Below are positions 1 through 8,796 of a stretch of DNA of 64,000 nucleotides, one piece after another. Numbering within the stretch: position 1 is the stretch's first letter; the number at the start of each line of letters is the position of its first letter. This DNA is from Blastocatellia bacterium. GTDB lineage: Bacteria; Acidobacteriota; Blastocatellia; Chloracidobacteriales; JADJPF01. The stretch is from NCBI GenBank assembly GCA_016713405.1, contig JADJPF010000004.1, positions 310,001 through 374,000 on the forward strand. Reading direction: 5' to 3'. The translations under genes were made by a program, and so were the position numbers. The notes under the pieces were generated by a model. That model searched no databases and was not told where the DNA came from. It saw nothing but the letters and a program-made list of their open reading frames with translations.

Positions 1-108
1 ATTATTAGTATTCCTATAAACCTAATTCTCATTTTGATAGCCAGCTTTGGCTTTATTATTTTTGGTCTTACACATTGGCCTTCATTTATTTCTACTAGTG
101 TCAAATAA
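1..108 (+). CDS. C-terminal tail of a membrane protein (partial)
   Basis: The frame is open from the first base of the window and ends in TAA at 106-108, giving 35 residues. They are dominated by Ile, Leu and Phe and form one membrane-spanning helix followed by a short polar end. The gene begins before the window, so its family cannot be named. It lies 27 bases before another small membrane protein on the same strand, which suggests one transcript. Confidence 0.5.
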   Translation: MISIPINLILILIASFGFIIFGLTHWPSFISTSVK

Positions 109-135
109 ATTTTTAATGATAAAAGGGGAAACACT

Positions 136-498
136 ATGAGCTTAAAACAAAAGTTTAATTTAATATTTTTTATTTTGGTTGGAATTTTATCTACTCCAAT
201 AGTAATTACTGTGACTTCTACTGTGGCAAATTATTTGAATTTTAGAATAGGGCATCAATACTATAGATTTACAAACCTTATTTCTATGTATTTAGCGTTG
301 CTGGTGATTTTACCTATTAGCGGGATAAGTGCCTTTATTGCTAGCTTATTTATTAGTCCAAGAGACAAAGAAATGAGTTTAGAAGAGTTATCTGCACGCA
401 GAAGGGTAAGAGTAATGGCCGCAATTACCCTTTTACTAGAACCAATATTAGTGGTTCTTTTCCCACTAATATTTTTTGCTCTTGGAGGATCTAGGTAG
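136..498 (+). CDS. small membrane protein, unknown function
   Basis: This 120-residue protein has three strongly hydrophobic stretches, at about residues 9-31, 46-72 and 93-116. Between the second and third lies a charged loop (RDKEMSLEELSARRRVR). The ATG is preceded by a good ribosome-binding site, AAGGGGA at 123-129, six bases upstream, which fixes the start. I recognise no family. It is probably co-transcribed with the membrane protein ending at 108. Its stop is only a few bases from the convergent M1-peptidase fragment on the other strand, and I see no hairpin between them. Confidence 0.6.
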   Translation: MSLKQKFNLIFFILVGILSTPIVITVTSTVANYLNFRIGHQYYRFTNLISMYLALLVILPISGISAFIASLFISPRDKEMSLEELSARRRVRVMAAITLLLEPILVVLFPLIFFALGGSR

Positions 499-503
499 CG
501 GTT

Positions 504-1973
504 TTATGAGCCACTTTTAACCTCTACTGTATTATCATCGGAATTACGATCTATTAATTTATTGTAAGGGTCAATACCTGCTCTAGTCGGCACTTCATCA
601 ACCGTAATTTCAAAGGTTTGTTCTTCTTTATCGATTTTATATTTTTGTAGGTGAAGTTCTTTTTGTTTTTTCTTTTCACCTACAAAAACACCAATATCAA
701 TTAAATCACTGATTTCAATTGGTTTTTCTGCTCCCTCGCCATCAGCACGAAGCTTTTTAGCTTGTACTTTTAATTTAACTAGATATTTTCCATCTGAAGT
801 TTTTGTATAAGTTGCTTCTATAGCTTTATTTTCAAATAAAGTTATGGTTTCAAATAAATCTGTAATCAAATATTGTAGGTCTAATGGGGTAGCTTCTTTT
901 AAGCATTTTATTAGTTCTAAAGAACTTGCATAAGGCGGCTCTTGATAAGCTACAGAACTAATAAAAAGTTTTAGAGCATTATTTACGGCTTCTTCTCCAA
1001 TATAATCTTTAAGCGCGTACATTACCAGGCTACCCTTTTGATAGTGAATATATGGCTGATTTTGTACTAACCCAATATGGTTTTCTTTCTTTTCTTCTGC
1101 TGTGCGACCTCTTAAATATTGGTCTAGCTCATATTTTAAGTATTTTCTAATATTTTCTTTGCCATACTCTTTTTCTAACAACATGAGTGCAGAATATTGA
1201 GCTAAGGTTTCAGAAAGTATTGTCGAGCCTTGTACATCACCTCCAATTACTTGGTGGGCCCACCATTGATGAGCTAATTCATGTGCTGTTACATAAAATG
1301 GAAAGTCTATGTCATCGTCTTCATCTATTCTGGTAATAAATCCAATTGCTTCAGAGTAGGGAATGGTGTTTGGAAAAGCTTGAGCAAAACTAGCATAACG
1401 GGGAAACTCTATGATTCTAAACTGTTTATGCTGATAAGGTGAAAAGCTCTTTGAAAAATACTCTAAGCCTTTTTTAGTAGATTCAATCATTCGATCTACA
1501 TTGTAAGGATGTGCTTTGTGGTAATAAATTTCAATATTGACATCATTCCACTTATCACGCTTAACTTCATAGCGACCTGACATAAAAGAGAAAAAGTTTA
1601 ATATTTTTGTATCTCCCATTTTATATTCAAAATAGCGTCGTCCATTTTCTAGCCATTCTTTTTGTAAATAGCCTGGAGCAATTGCTATTTGGTCTGGTGA
1701 GGTGCTAACGATAGTTTCAAATGTCATCCAATCAGCATCGCTACTAATATAATTATTCATTCTAGCTTTCATATCATCTGGTGGCGGGAGTTCAGCCTTT
1801 TCTGCTAGCCCATTTTTCTTGCGTTTGCTTTTATCATTTAGTTCAAAACTGGAATTATAGCCTATGGATGGAAAAAATTGAGAGTTGTTAAAAAATGTTC
1901 CATTAGCAGCTAATTGATTGATTTCGCCGTTGTTACGAAAACCCTTAGATTTATAGTCAATCTCAACATTCAT
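504..1973 (-). CDS. M1 aminopeptidase domain fragment
   Basis: This 489-residue segment carries the peptidase half of the fusion. It has the gluzincin zinc site HELAHQWWAH, followed by the downstream zinc-ligand glutamate in SETLAQYSAL, and a later YQKGSLVMYAL segment typical of the family. The ATG at 1971-1973 is internal to the ancestral gene: family-like sequence continues upstream in this frame to about 2080, so this is probably not a natural start. It would lack a signal peptide if expressed alone. Confidence 0.75.
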   Translation of the reverse strand: MNVEIDYKSKGFRNNGEINQLAANGTFFNNSQFFPSIGYNSSFELNDKSKRKKNGLAEKAELPPPDDMKARMNNYISSDADWMTFETIVSTSPDQIAIAPGYLQKEWLENGRRYFEYKMGDTKILNFFSFMSGRYEVKRDKWNDVNIEIYYHKAHPYNVDRMIESTKKGLEYFSKSFSPYQHKQFRIIEFPRYASFAQAFPNTIPYSEAIGFITRIDEDDDIDFPFYVTAHELAHQWWAHQVIGGDVQGSTILSETLAQYSALMLLEKEYGKENIRKYLKYELDQYLRGRTAEEKKENHIGLVQNQPYIHYQKGSLVMYALKDYIGEEAVNNALKLFISSVAYQEPPYASSLELIKCLKEATPLDLQYLITDLFETITLFENKAIEATYTKTSDGKYLVKLKVQAKKLRADGEGAEKPIEISDLIDIGVFVGEKKKQKELHLQKYKIDKEEQTFEITVDEVPTRAGIDPYNKLIDRNSDDNTVEVKSGS

Positions 1974-2071
1974 TATTAATTGCTCTTTTGGCTTTAATGG
2001 CGTAGCAAGCTTATAAATATGATAATTAAGCTCTTTATCAATTAACTCTGACTTATTTTCTTTGTCAAAAG

Positions 2072-2359
2072 TTACTGATTTAGGCCTGTTTCATTAAATG
2101 AAAGATGCACAGAATCTATTTCTTGATCAGTTTTATTAAGTAAAGTGTAGGTAGCTTTTGCTAGAAAAGACCTGGTTTCTGGGAAAATATCTACTTTTAC
2201 TTGAGTTGCGATAATTCTTAGTTGAGGGATATTTTGATGTTTTTTATAAAGTTTTTCATACTGAACTTGCAGTTTTTCTTGTTTATCCTCATCAAAGTAT
2301 TTATTCAATACATTAGTGTTATAGAAAATATAACTACCTGTAAAAACAAAACTTAACAA
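2072..2359 (-). pseudogene. linker fragment of the permease/M1 fusion
   Basis: This is a 95-codon open segment with one membrane helix at its start, then a soluble region that begins the first beta domain of the peptidase (FPETRSFLAKATYTLLNKT). It is in the same frame as the preceding segment and separated from it only by the TGA at 2366-2368. It ends because one base is missing near 2083-2086; with that base restored it runs into the M1 domain. Confidence 0.6.
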
Positions 2360-2365
2360 AAACAG

Positions 2366-2890
2366 TCATAACAATACTTTGGTTGGTAAATTAAACAAAA
2401 GTTTAGCTTGGTTAAGCCGTGATTTTAAGCTGGTGTCTGTACCTCGAACTAGCAAAAGTATTGATAAAACTGCTAGCACTCCTGCAAAAGATGTCCAATA
2501 AAAGTTAAACCAAAATGTAGGGACAACAAAATGTCCAAACCCATTCATATCAGAATAAGTGCTGCTTACATTGCTAGCATATAGATAAATGTTATGTTGA
2601 TAGCCAAGTTGGGCTAAAGCTATTTGTGAGATGTAAAAAAGTATTATTACCGCATGGCCTGCAAACTTATTTTTTATTAAAGTGTGAATTATCAAACTTA
2701 ATACAGAAATTTGTATTAAATATGGAAAAGTTTGTCCAAAATAAGATTTTAAATAAACTCCTATTTCAAAATTAAAATATCCATTATAAGCTTGAATTAA
2801 TATCCCAGTAATTATCAATGCAAAGATTAAAATAATATTTAGAAAAGTCAAAGCTGTAAGATGGCTTAGATAAGTTAAATAATTAGGCAA
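2366..2890 (-). pseudogene. second permease-half fragment of the fusion
   Basis: This 174-codon segment contains four to five hydrophobic helices in the ABC-2 style. Its frame is open upstream to about 2990 and encodes AGELVWKERE and FDQIYDAFPLP, which are typical of the loop before the second membrane half in this fusion family. The first ATG therefore has no special meaning. It terminates at an in-frame TGA (2366-2368) where a tryptophan or arginine codon would be natural. Confidence 0.6.
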
Positions 2891-3091
2891 GGGAAAGGCA
2901 TCATAAATTTGGTCAAATTTTATTTCTCGCTCTTTCCAAACAAGTTCCCCAGCATAAATTGTGCAAATAATCAGGAAGAATAAAATAAAGGCCGCCTCCT
3001 AGCTCTACAACAGCATAAGTAACTGGATAAGTTGGCGTTCCATACAACCTACCAGCTAAAGAACCATTTAGGATAACTATAAACATTCCTA

Positions 3092-4075
3092 TTAATAATA
3101 TTGCCCAGAAAGAAAGCGATTTAACAATACTAAAAAATTAAAGCGAGTAAGACTAAAAAATTGGCTTATTGTGGTATTAAAAGAAAAGCCTTGTGTAACT
3201 TTAGGCAACAGTAATTGAAATTTTTCTACTTTTTCTTCTACTTGAGTTAACTTTTTATTGCGACGAATTGAAATAGCCTCAGATGAAAAAGTAAAAAAAT
3301 AATTAACAGCTAACATTGCAATAATGCCTAAAGAAATCCATAAAAGTCGGTTATAAAGCATTACTCCTGTCAATGGAATTGGTAAAGAATTCTGCTCGGA
3401 AATTGTCCAATATTTTGTTATATAACCTATAGATCTAATTGCAAATGGATCAAACAGAGCAGGTAAAAACTTATTATCAATATTACGTGATAAAATTACT
3501 GCTGCAAAATAAAGTGCCAAAAGTACCACTGATTGTAAATAAACTGCTATTACACTACGACTTAGAGTACCAACTAGGAAAAATAAAGCTCCAATAAAGA
3601 AAATATTAGGTATTATTATGGTTGCTATTGGATGTAAATAAGCCATTAAGCTAAAAGGCATTATTTTTTCGCTGTCAACCCAAGGCATAAAACTTCCTAG
3701 CATCATACCTAAGGGAATACCAATAAAAACTATTACTGCTAAAAGAAAAGAGGCTAAAAATCTAGCATTTAGGTAGCTAGATTTTTTAATTGGAGCAGTA
3801 AAAAACATTGCATAGGTGTTTTGTTCAAAATCTCGATAAACAGCCATCCCTGTAAGTGCTGAGACTACAGCCATTCCAAAAGCCATTAAAACCGAACTAC
3901 TTAAGCCTACTAAATAAGAACTATTTTTTAAGATTTTTGCTCCTGTTCCACCAATGCTAATTGAATCAGAGCTAGTAAGTAAAAATCCTATAAGTAGCCA
4001 AAGTGCAAAATAAACATAAGTAGATATTCGTTTTAAGCGAAATTTTATTTCAAAAAGAAATATTTCTTTAAACAT
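3092..4075 (-). CDS. ABC-2 type permease, N-terminal fragment of the fusion
   Basis: This 327-residue protein begins at the true start of the fusion gene (ATG at 4073-4075). It has about six membrane helices: near residues 18-38, 55-80, 105-130, 148-170, 175-197 and 240-265. A membrane-boundary motif NTYAMFFTAPIKKSSYL is typical of ABC-2 permeases. The frame is lost in the A-run at 3132-3137, where adding one base gives FNFFSIVKSLSFWAIL and continues the family sequence. It starts 46 bases after the ABC ATPase stop and is clearly in that operon. Confidence 0.8.
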   Translation of the reverse strand: MFKEIFLFEIKFRLKRISTYVYFALWLLIGFLLTSSDSISIGGTGAKILKNSSYLVGLSSSVLMAFGMAVVSALTGMAVYRDFEQNTYAMFFTAPIKKSSYLNARFLASFLLAVIVFIGIPLGMMLGSFMPWVDSEKIMPFSLMAYLHPIATIIIPNIFFIGALFFLVGTLSRSVIAVYLQSVVLLALYFAAVILSRNIDNKFLPALFDPFAIRSIGYITKYWTISEQNSLPIPLTGVMLYNRLLWISLGIIAMLAVNYFFTFSSEAISIRRNKKLTQVEEKVEKFQLLLPKVTQGFSFNTTISQFFSLTRFNFLVLLNRFLSGQYY

Positions 4076-4121
4076 ATAAACACCTTAAATAATTATTTTT
4101 ATTAATTTAACCATTAATTTT

Positions 4122-4997
4122 TTAGACAACACCTTCATTAATTGCAAGGAAATAAACTTCTTCTAAACCTGCATCAGAAACTTGAAAACCATTGCCAGGC
4201 TCACTTTCAGAATAAATGTTTATTTGCATTTTTCCAGCAATTAATTTATTAGAAATTACCTTATAATTGCTTTGATAATTTTCTAATTCATGTTTATTAA
4301 TAAAAGTTTTCCAAATATTATTTTTAATCTTTTCAATTGCTTTTAGTGGGTCGCCTGACATTAAAACTGAACCTTTGTTGATAATTGCCATATTGGTACA
4401 AAGTTCTTTTACATCATCAACAATATGAGTTGAGAGAATAACAATAACATTTTCGCCAATTTCGCTTAGTAAATTAAGAAAACGGTTGCGTTCTGCTGGA
4501 TCAAGTCCTGCGGTAGGTTCGTCAACAATGATTAATTTAGGATTACCTAACAAGGCTTGGGCAATGCCAAAACGTTGCCGCATCCCACCTGAGTAGCCAC
4601 CCAAGTTTTTTTTCCGCACTGCATAAAGATTAGTTTGTTCTAACAATGCCTTGACTATTTCCTTGCGCTCTTTTCTGTTGGTAATACCTTTTAATATAGC
4701 AATATGGTCTAACAAATCTTCTGCGCTCATATTTGGATAAGTACCAAAATCTTGAGGTAGATAGCCAAGCAATTTCCTTACTTCTTCTTTATTTTTTAAT
4801 ACATCTATTTCACCTAAAGAGATTGTGCCTTGGTCGGCTTCTTGTAGCGTCGCAATAGTTCTCATTAGGCTAGATTTACCTGCTCCATTTGGGCCAAGTA
4901 GCCCAAACATCCCTCTAGGAATATTAAGAGAAAGATTATTTAATGCTTTAACTCCATTTGGATAAGTTTTAGAAAGGTTATTAATTGTTAGTTCCAT
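4122..4997 (-). CDS. ABC transporter ATP-binding protein
   Basis: This cytoplasmic ATPase subunit powers an ABC exporter-type complex. The 291 residues include Walker A GPNGAGKS at 35-42, the Q-loop in YLPQDFG, the ABC signature YSGGMRQR, and Walker B LIIVDEPTAGLDP followed by the switch histidine in LSTHIVDD. The C-terminal 70 residues are an accessory region. It heads a minus-strand operon with the ABC-2/M1 fusion as the membrane partner. Because that partner is broken, the complex may not be assembled. The natural substrate is unknown. Confidence 0.93.
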   Translation of the reverse strand: MELTINNLSKTYPNGVKALNNLSLNIPRGMFGLLGPNGAGKSSLMRTIATLQEADQGTISLGEIDVLKNKEEVRKLLGYLPQDFGTYPNMSAEDLLDHIAILKGITNRKERKEIVKALLEQTNLYAVRKKNLGGYSGGMRQRFGIAQALLGNPKLIIVDEPTAGLDPAERNRFLNLLSEIGENVIVILSTHIVDDVKELCTNMAIINKGSVLMSGDPLKAIEKIKNNIWKTFINKHELENYQSNYKVISNKLIAGKMQINIYSESEPGNGFQVSDAGLEEVYFLAINEGVV

Positions 4998-5190
4998 AGT
5001 AGAATTTCCATTATTAATTAAAATTATTTATTAGGATATATTTGCTATTTTTGTCTTAGGAAAAACCTTTAACGTCAGCAAAAATCATTTGGTTGCCTGT
5101 TCTTGGCAGACTTCTAAATGGAATCGCCTCTGCTGTTAACTTATGCTATCTTGTTGGGTTTAATTGGCTTTTAATATTAAACCAATTGAT

Positions 5191-5204
5191 AGGAGAGCAA
5201 ATTG
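5191..5204 (+). promoter_or_regulatory. ribosome-binding site that fixes a TTG start for purH
   Basis: AGGAG at 5191-5195 lies six bases before the TTG at 5202-5204. There is no ATG at the expected N-terminus, and the residues following the TTG are the normal beginning of PurH, so the TTG is the start. A short inverted pair (AATTGG / CCAATT) sits just upstream and could partly structure the leader. Confidence 0.6.
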
Positions 5205-6782
5205 AGAAAAATAAGTAGAGCATTATTAAGCGTTTCTGATAAAACTGGACTAGTAGAATTAGCTAAGCAGTTAACTAGTCTTGGTGTAGAGTTACTTTCA
5301 ACAGGTGGGACAGCAAAAACTTTACGTCAAGTGGATCTTCAAATAATTGATGTTGCTGATTTTACAGGTTTTCCAGAAATTTTAGACGGACGAGTTAAAA
5401 CCCTACATCCAAAAATTCATGGAGGTATTTTAGCCCAGCGCGATAATCTAGAACATAATGAAGCAGTTGCAAAACACTCTATAAATTATATTGATTTAGT
5501 CATAGTAAATTTATATCCATTTCGTCAAACTATTGAAAAACCACATGTTAGCCTAGAGGATGCTATAGAAAATATTGACATTGGAGGCCCAAGTCTAATC
5601 CGTGCTGCTGCAAAAAATTATCAAGATGTTGCTGTAATTGTTGATCCAGAAGATTACCCAGCAATTTTGTTAGAGCTAAAAGAAAACGATGGGATTTTAA
5701 GCAAGCCAACACGTCAAAACCTAGCTGCAAAAGCCTTTACTCATACATCACTTTATGACCTGACTATTGCTAATTATCTAACAAAACTAACTGGTCAAGA
5801 TAAAATTGCTTTTTCTGGTAAAACTGCTGATAAAATGCCTAATCAATTAGTCTTAAGCTTAAAAGAAAAGCAAGCTTTGCGTTATGGTGAAAATCCTCAT
5901 CAACTAGCAACACTTTATGTTGATGATTTGGCGGCTGAAACAGGCATTGCAAGTGCAGAACAACTACAAGGAAAAGAGCTTTCCTATAATAATTTCTTAG
6001 ATTTAGATGCTGCCTGGGCTTTAGTGAGTGAGTTTGATAAAACCGCTTGTGTAATTATTAAGCATACAAATCCTTGTGGCGTTGCTATTGGGATAAATGC
6101 TAAAGATGCTTTTGAACGTGCAAGGGCTACAGATCCAGTTTCCGCTTTTGGTGGAATTATTGCACTTAACACAACCGTTGATGGAGAAACAGCCCAAGCA
6201 ATGTCAGATTTATTTGTTGAAGCTATAATTGCTCCTGCATTTTCACAAGAGGCTAGAGATATTTTTGCTAGTAAAAAGAACTTACGGCTTTTAATGCTAG
6301 AAAAAGAAGAAAAACAAACCCAGAACTTACTAGAAATAAAGCATATTTCCGGCGGTTATTTAGTGCAAACTAAAGACACAGAAAAATTACTAATAGAAAA
6401 TGCTAAAGTTGTAACTAAAAAACAACCTACCAAAGAACAATTACTGGCTCTCGACTTTGCTTGGAAAATCTGCAAACATGTTAAATCAAATGCAATTGTA
6501 TATGCTGGAGAGGAACAACTAATTGGCGTTGGTGCAGGGCAAATGAGCCGGATTGACTCTGTTCGTTTTGGTGCAACAAAAGCGCAACTTTCTTTAGTTG
6601 GTAGCGTACTGGCGAGTGATGCTTTCTTCCCGTTCCGAGACAGCATTGACGAAGTTAAAAAATATGGGATCACCGCAATAATCCAACCAGGCGGCTCAAT
6701 TCGTGATAAAGAAGTAATTGATGCTGCTGATGAACATCAGTTAATAATGGTCTTTACTGGGGTGAGACATTTTAAGCATTAA
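5202..6782 (+). CDS. purH: bifunctional AICAR transformylase / IMP cyclohydrolase
   Basis: PurH catalyses the last two steps of purine synthesis in the cytoplasm: formylation of AICAR with 10-formyl-THF, then ring closure to IMP. The 526 residues match the usual length. The N-terminal MGS-like cyclohydrolase domain (about 1-200) has LLSTGGTAKTL and DGRVKTLHPKIHGG. The transformylase domain holds the catalytic KHTNPCG motif with Lys287-His288, RYGENPHQ, and a C-terminal QPGGSIRD. The gene is intact. It is followed 20 bases later by an M48 peptidase on the same strand, and both share the terminator at 7822-7855. Confidence 0.97.
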   Translation: MRKISRALLSVSDKTGLVELAKQLTSLGVELLSTGGTAKTLRQVDLQIIDVADFTGFPEILDGRVKTLHPKIHGGILAQRDNLEHNEAVAKHSINYIDLVIVNLYPFRQTIEKPHVSLEDAIENIDIGGPSLIRAAAKNYQDVAVIVDPEDYPAILLELKENDGILSKPTRQNLAAKAFTHTSLYDLTIANYLTKLTGQDKIAFSGKTADKMPNQLVLSLKEKQALRYGENPHQLATLYVDDLAAETGIASAEQLQGKELSYNNFLDLDAAWALVSEFDKTACVIIKHTNPCGVAIGINAKDAFERARATDPVSAFGGIIALNTTVDGETAQAMSDLFVEAIIAPAFSQEARDIFASKKNLRLLMLEKEEKQTQNLLEIKHISGGYLVQTKDTEKLLIENAKVVTKKQPTKEQLLALDFAWKICKHVKSNAIVYAGEEQLIGVGAGQMSRIDSVRFGATKAQLSLVGSVLASDAFFPFRDSIDEVKKYGITAIIQPGGSIRDKEVIDAADEHQLIMVFTGVRHFKH

Positions 6783-6802
6783 TTAAGAAAGGATATTTCT
6801 AA

Positions 6803-7798
6803 ATGAGTGAAGTTACTGATGATTTACCAATTATCGAGCCAGAAGAAGAGCGCGTCCGTTGCCGCTTTTGTGAAAGATTAAATAAAGTTAAAACCCCTAG
6901 CACAACTACAAGTGCTAGCATTCGTTGTGGACGCTGTAGACTACCTTTAAGTAGTGATCCTCATAAAAAATGGACAAATTTAGACCCACATAGCTATATT
7001 CATCCGTTGGATTCTCAAGCCTTAAGTGCCTTACAAAAACTTCCTGGCATAGACACAATTCTAAAAAAAGCACTGGAAATTTTTCATGAAAGCTCGGCTA
7101 GAGTGATGTTTACAGCCAACAGTGTCCGAGTCAACGAGCGACAATGCCCAGACCTAGACGCTAAGTTAGATGTAGTTTGCTCAACTCTAGGAATTGAAAA
7201 ACCAGAGCTTTATATTGCTGTCACCGGGCCTGGCGGTGGTTTAGGATTTAATGCCTTTACTGGAGGTGTAGAAAAGCCTTTTATTGTTATATATTCCTCG
7301 CTTTTAGAACGCTTGGACGATATGGAAGTCTTAGCCGTTTTAGCCCACGAAGCAGGACATATTCATTCCCAACACCTTTTATATAAAGTTGCTGCTGATT
7401 TGTTGTTCTTCCTAAGTGACGTAATTTTAAGAGGTTCTCCATTTGCAGCAATAGCCGATTTGCTGTCTCTCCCGATTAGAATTGCGTTACTCACTTGGCG
7501 ACATAAAGCAGAATTAAGCTGTGATCGTGCTGCTTTGCTAGTTACTCAAAATGAAAGAGTTGTTGCTAGTACAATGATGAAACTTGCTGGCGGGACATTA
7601 GCATCCAGACTTGATTTAGATGAATTTATCGCACAAGCACGTGATTTTGATAAACGCGCTGCCGAAGATTTCTTACATAAATTCTGGACAACAATAATTG
7701 CTGGTACTATGAGCCATCCTTTCCCAGTTTGGCGTGTGTCAGAAATTATTGAATGGGCAGAAAAAGAAGAAGGCTACCGTCGTCTAATTAACAAATAA
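6803..7798 (+). CDS. M48-family zinc metallopeptidase with N-terminal zinc ribbon
   Basis: The 331-residue protein has a four-cysteine ribbon at the N-terminus (CRFC at about 20-23, CGRC at about 42-45). An M48 catalytic domain follows, with HEAGH at 182-186 and the third zinc ligand in AELSCD (Glu237, Asp241). A hydrophobic stretch between them (about 197-227) may associate with the membrane. There is no signal peptide, so the catalytic domain probably works in the cytoplasm or at the inner membrane face. The physiological substrate is unknown. It is likely co-transcribed with purH; I see no functional link. Confidence 0.85.
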   Translation: MSEVTDDLPIIEPEEERVRCRFCERLNKVKTPSTTTSASIRCGRCRLPLSSDPHKKWTNLDPHSYIHPLDSQALSALQKLPGIDTILKKALEIFHESSARVMFTANSVRVNERQCPDLDAKLDVVCSTLGIEKPELYIAVTGPGGGLGFNAFTGGVEKPFIVIYSSLLERLDDMEVLAVLAHEAGHIHSQHLLYKVAADLLFFLSDVILRGSPFAAIADLLSLPIRIALLTWRHKAELSCDRAALLVTQNERVVASTMMKLAGGTLASRLDLDEFIAQARDFDKRAAEDFLHKFWTTIIAGTMSHPFPVWRVSEIIEWAEKEEGYRRLINK

Positions 7799-7821
7799 AT
7801 TAAAATTGCTTATTTTTACCT

Positions 7822-7855
7822 AAAATAGCCTAGCTGATTATTGCTAGGCTATTTT
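7822..7855. terminator. bidirectional intrinsic terminator
   Basis: A 13-bp perfect stem, AAAATAGCCTAGC (7822-7834) with GCTAGGCTATTTT (7843-7855), encloses an 8-base loop and has T-rich flanks on both strands. It sits between the convergent ends of the M48 peptidase gene (plus) and the kinase-like gene (minus), so it can stop both. Confidence 0.85.
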
Positions 7856-7857
7856 TG

Positions 7858-8733
7858 TTATTTAATTAATCCCAAAGCAGCATCAGCCAAACCAATAACC
7901 ACTTGCCCAAATTCTTTAAAACGCTCGTCTTTAGTTTGACCACAAGCATAACGATAGTAAATTTGCTGTAAAACTACAGCTAGCTTAAATACTGCAAATG
8001 TTTCATAAAAGGCAATGCTAGATAAATCTCGGCCAGTTTGTTCTTGATAACGCTTAATTAATTCTACTCTGGTTAGCCAGCCATTTTCACAAGTAACAGG
8101 GCTTATGGATTCCCGACGTGCTACCGGATCATCAGCTTGCGCCCAATAGCCCAAGAAAATCCCTATATCTACTAGCGGATCTCCTACACTGCTCATTTCC
8201 CAATCCAACACACCTATAACTTTGCTAGGATCTTGCGAGTCTAAAATTACATTGTCTAACTTAAAATCATTATGAATTAACGTTGCTGGAGTGCTTTCTA
8301 GCGGCATGTTTTCATTTAGCCACTGTATTACAGTTTCCATAGCTGGCACAACTGTAGTTTTAGCCCTTTGCCAACGCTCTGACCAACCTTTAACTTGACG
8401 AGCAACAAACCCAGCAGGCTTTCCAATTTTATCTAGCCCATTAGCATAAATATCTACTGAGTGCAGCTTAGCTAATGTGTCAATCATTGCTAAACTAATT
8501 TTTTTTCGCAGTTCTGGATCTGGTGCTAATTCAGACGGCCATGTCCGTCTGATAATGATCCCTTGACGACGCTCCATTAGATAAAATGTTGCACCAATTA
8601 CATTTGTATCTTCACAAAGCAAATAGGGACGAGGAGCTAAATTAAAATGAGGGTTAATCATTGAAAGCAATCGAAATTCCCTTGGCATATCGTGTGCAGT
8701 GGGTGGAACAGGGCCAAAAGGCGGACGACGCAA
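7858..8733 (-). CDS. APH-fold phosphotransferase (ACAD10/11 or LvaA-like kinase)
   Basis: This is an aminoglycoside-phosphotransferase-fold kinase. It has the catalytic-loop motif HNDFKLDN and the metal-binding DWE in LDWEMSSVGDP. Relatives next to acyl-CoA dehydrogenases phosphorylate 4-hydroxyacyl-CoA (mammalian ACAD10/11; LvaA in Pseudomonas levulinate catabolism), and the adjacent dehydrogenase supports that role here by inference. The listed TTG start removes the nucleotide-binding strand. Family-like sequence (SNLTYLVKIGNQEFVLRRP) continues upstream, and an ATG at 8792-8794 with a GAGGA site is in frame only if one G of GGG 8782-8784 is extra. The real gene is then 7858-8794 (311 residues), starting two bases after the dehydrogenase stop. 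Confidence 0.85.
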   Translation of the reverse strand: MRRPPFGPVPPTAHDMPREFRLLSMINPHFNLAPRPYLLCEDTNVIGATFYLMERRQGIIIRRTWPSELAPDPELRKKISLAMIDTLAKLHSVDIYANGLDKIGKPAGFVARQVKGWSERWQRAKTTVVPAMETVIQWLNENMPLESTPATLIHNDFKLDNVILDSQDPSKVIGVLDWEMSSVGDPLVDIGIFLGYWAQADDPVARRESISPVTCENGWLTRVELIKRYQEQTGRDLSSIAFYETFAVFKLAVVLQQIYYRYACGQTKDERFKEFGQVVIGLADAALGLIK

Positions 8734-8796
8734 AACAAATTCTTGATTACCAATTTTAACTAAATAAGTTAAATTACTCGTGGGCTTTAATCATTT

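Larger units (their letters stand above)
504..4075 (-). pseudogene. ABC-2 permease / M1 aminopeptidase fusion, broken at four places
   Basis: Read in order on the minus strand, four open segments make one protein of about 1,190 residues. It has an ABC-2 type permease with several membrane segments, a second permease-like half, and a periplasmic M1-type zinc aminopeptidase. Bacterial ABC permease/M1 fusions of this length are a known family. The breaks are: one base missing in the A-run at 3132-3137; one extra base near 2991-2996; an in-frame TGA at 2366-2368; and one base missing near 2083-2086. Restoring the frames gives family-like sequence at each joint, for example an AGELVWKERE motif encoded near 2920-2950. 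The mixed lesion types, including a nonsense codon, fit real decay better than simple homopolymer error. The ABC ATPase at 4122-4997 upstream is intact and is its likely partner. Confidence 0.75.

Noticed and set aside
2366..2368. TGA read as tryptophan (recoded genetic code)
   Set aside because: TGA is used as a normal terminator elsewhere, for example at 40730-40732 of the OPT gene, and the same gene has frameshifts, so recoding is not needed.
5984..6673. Minus-strand open frames inside purH
   Set aside because: They lie opposite a clearly functional, fully conserved gene and match nothing; they are antisense shadows.
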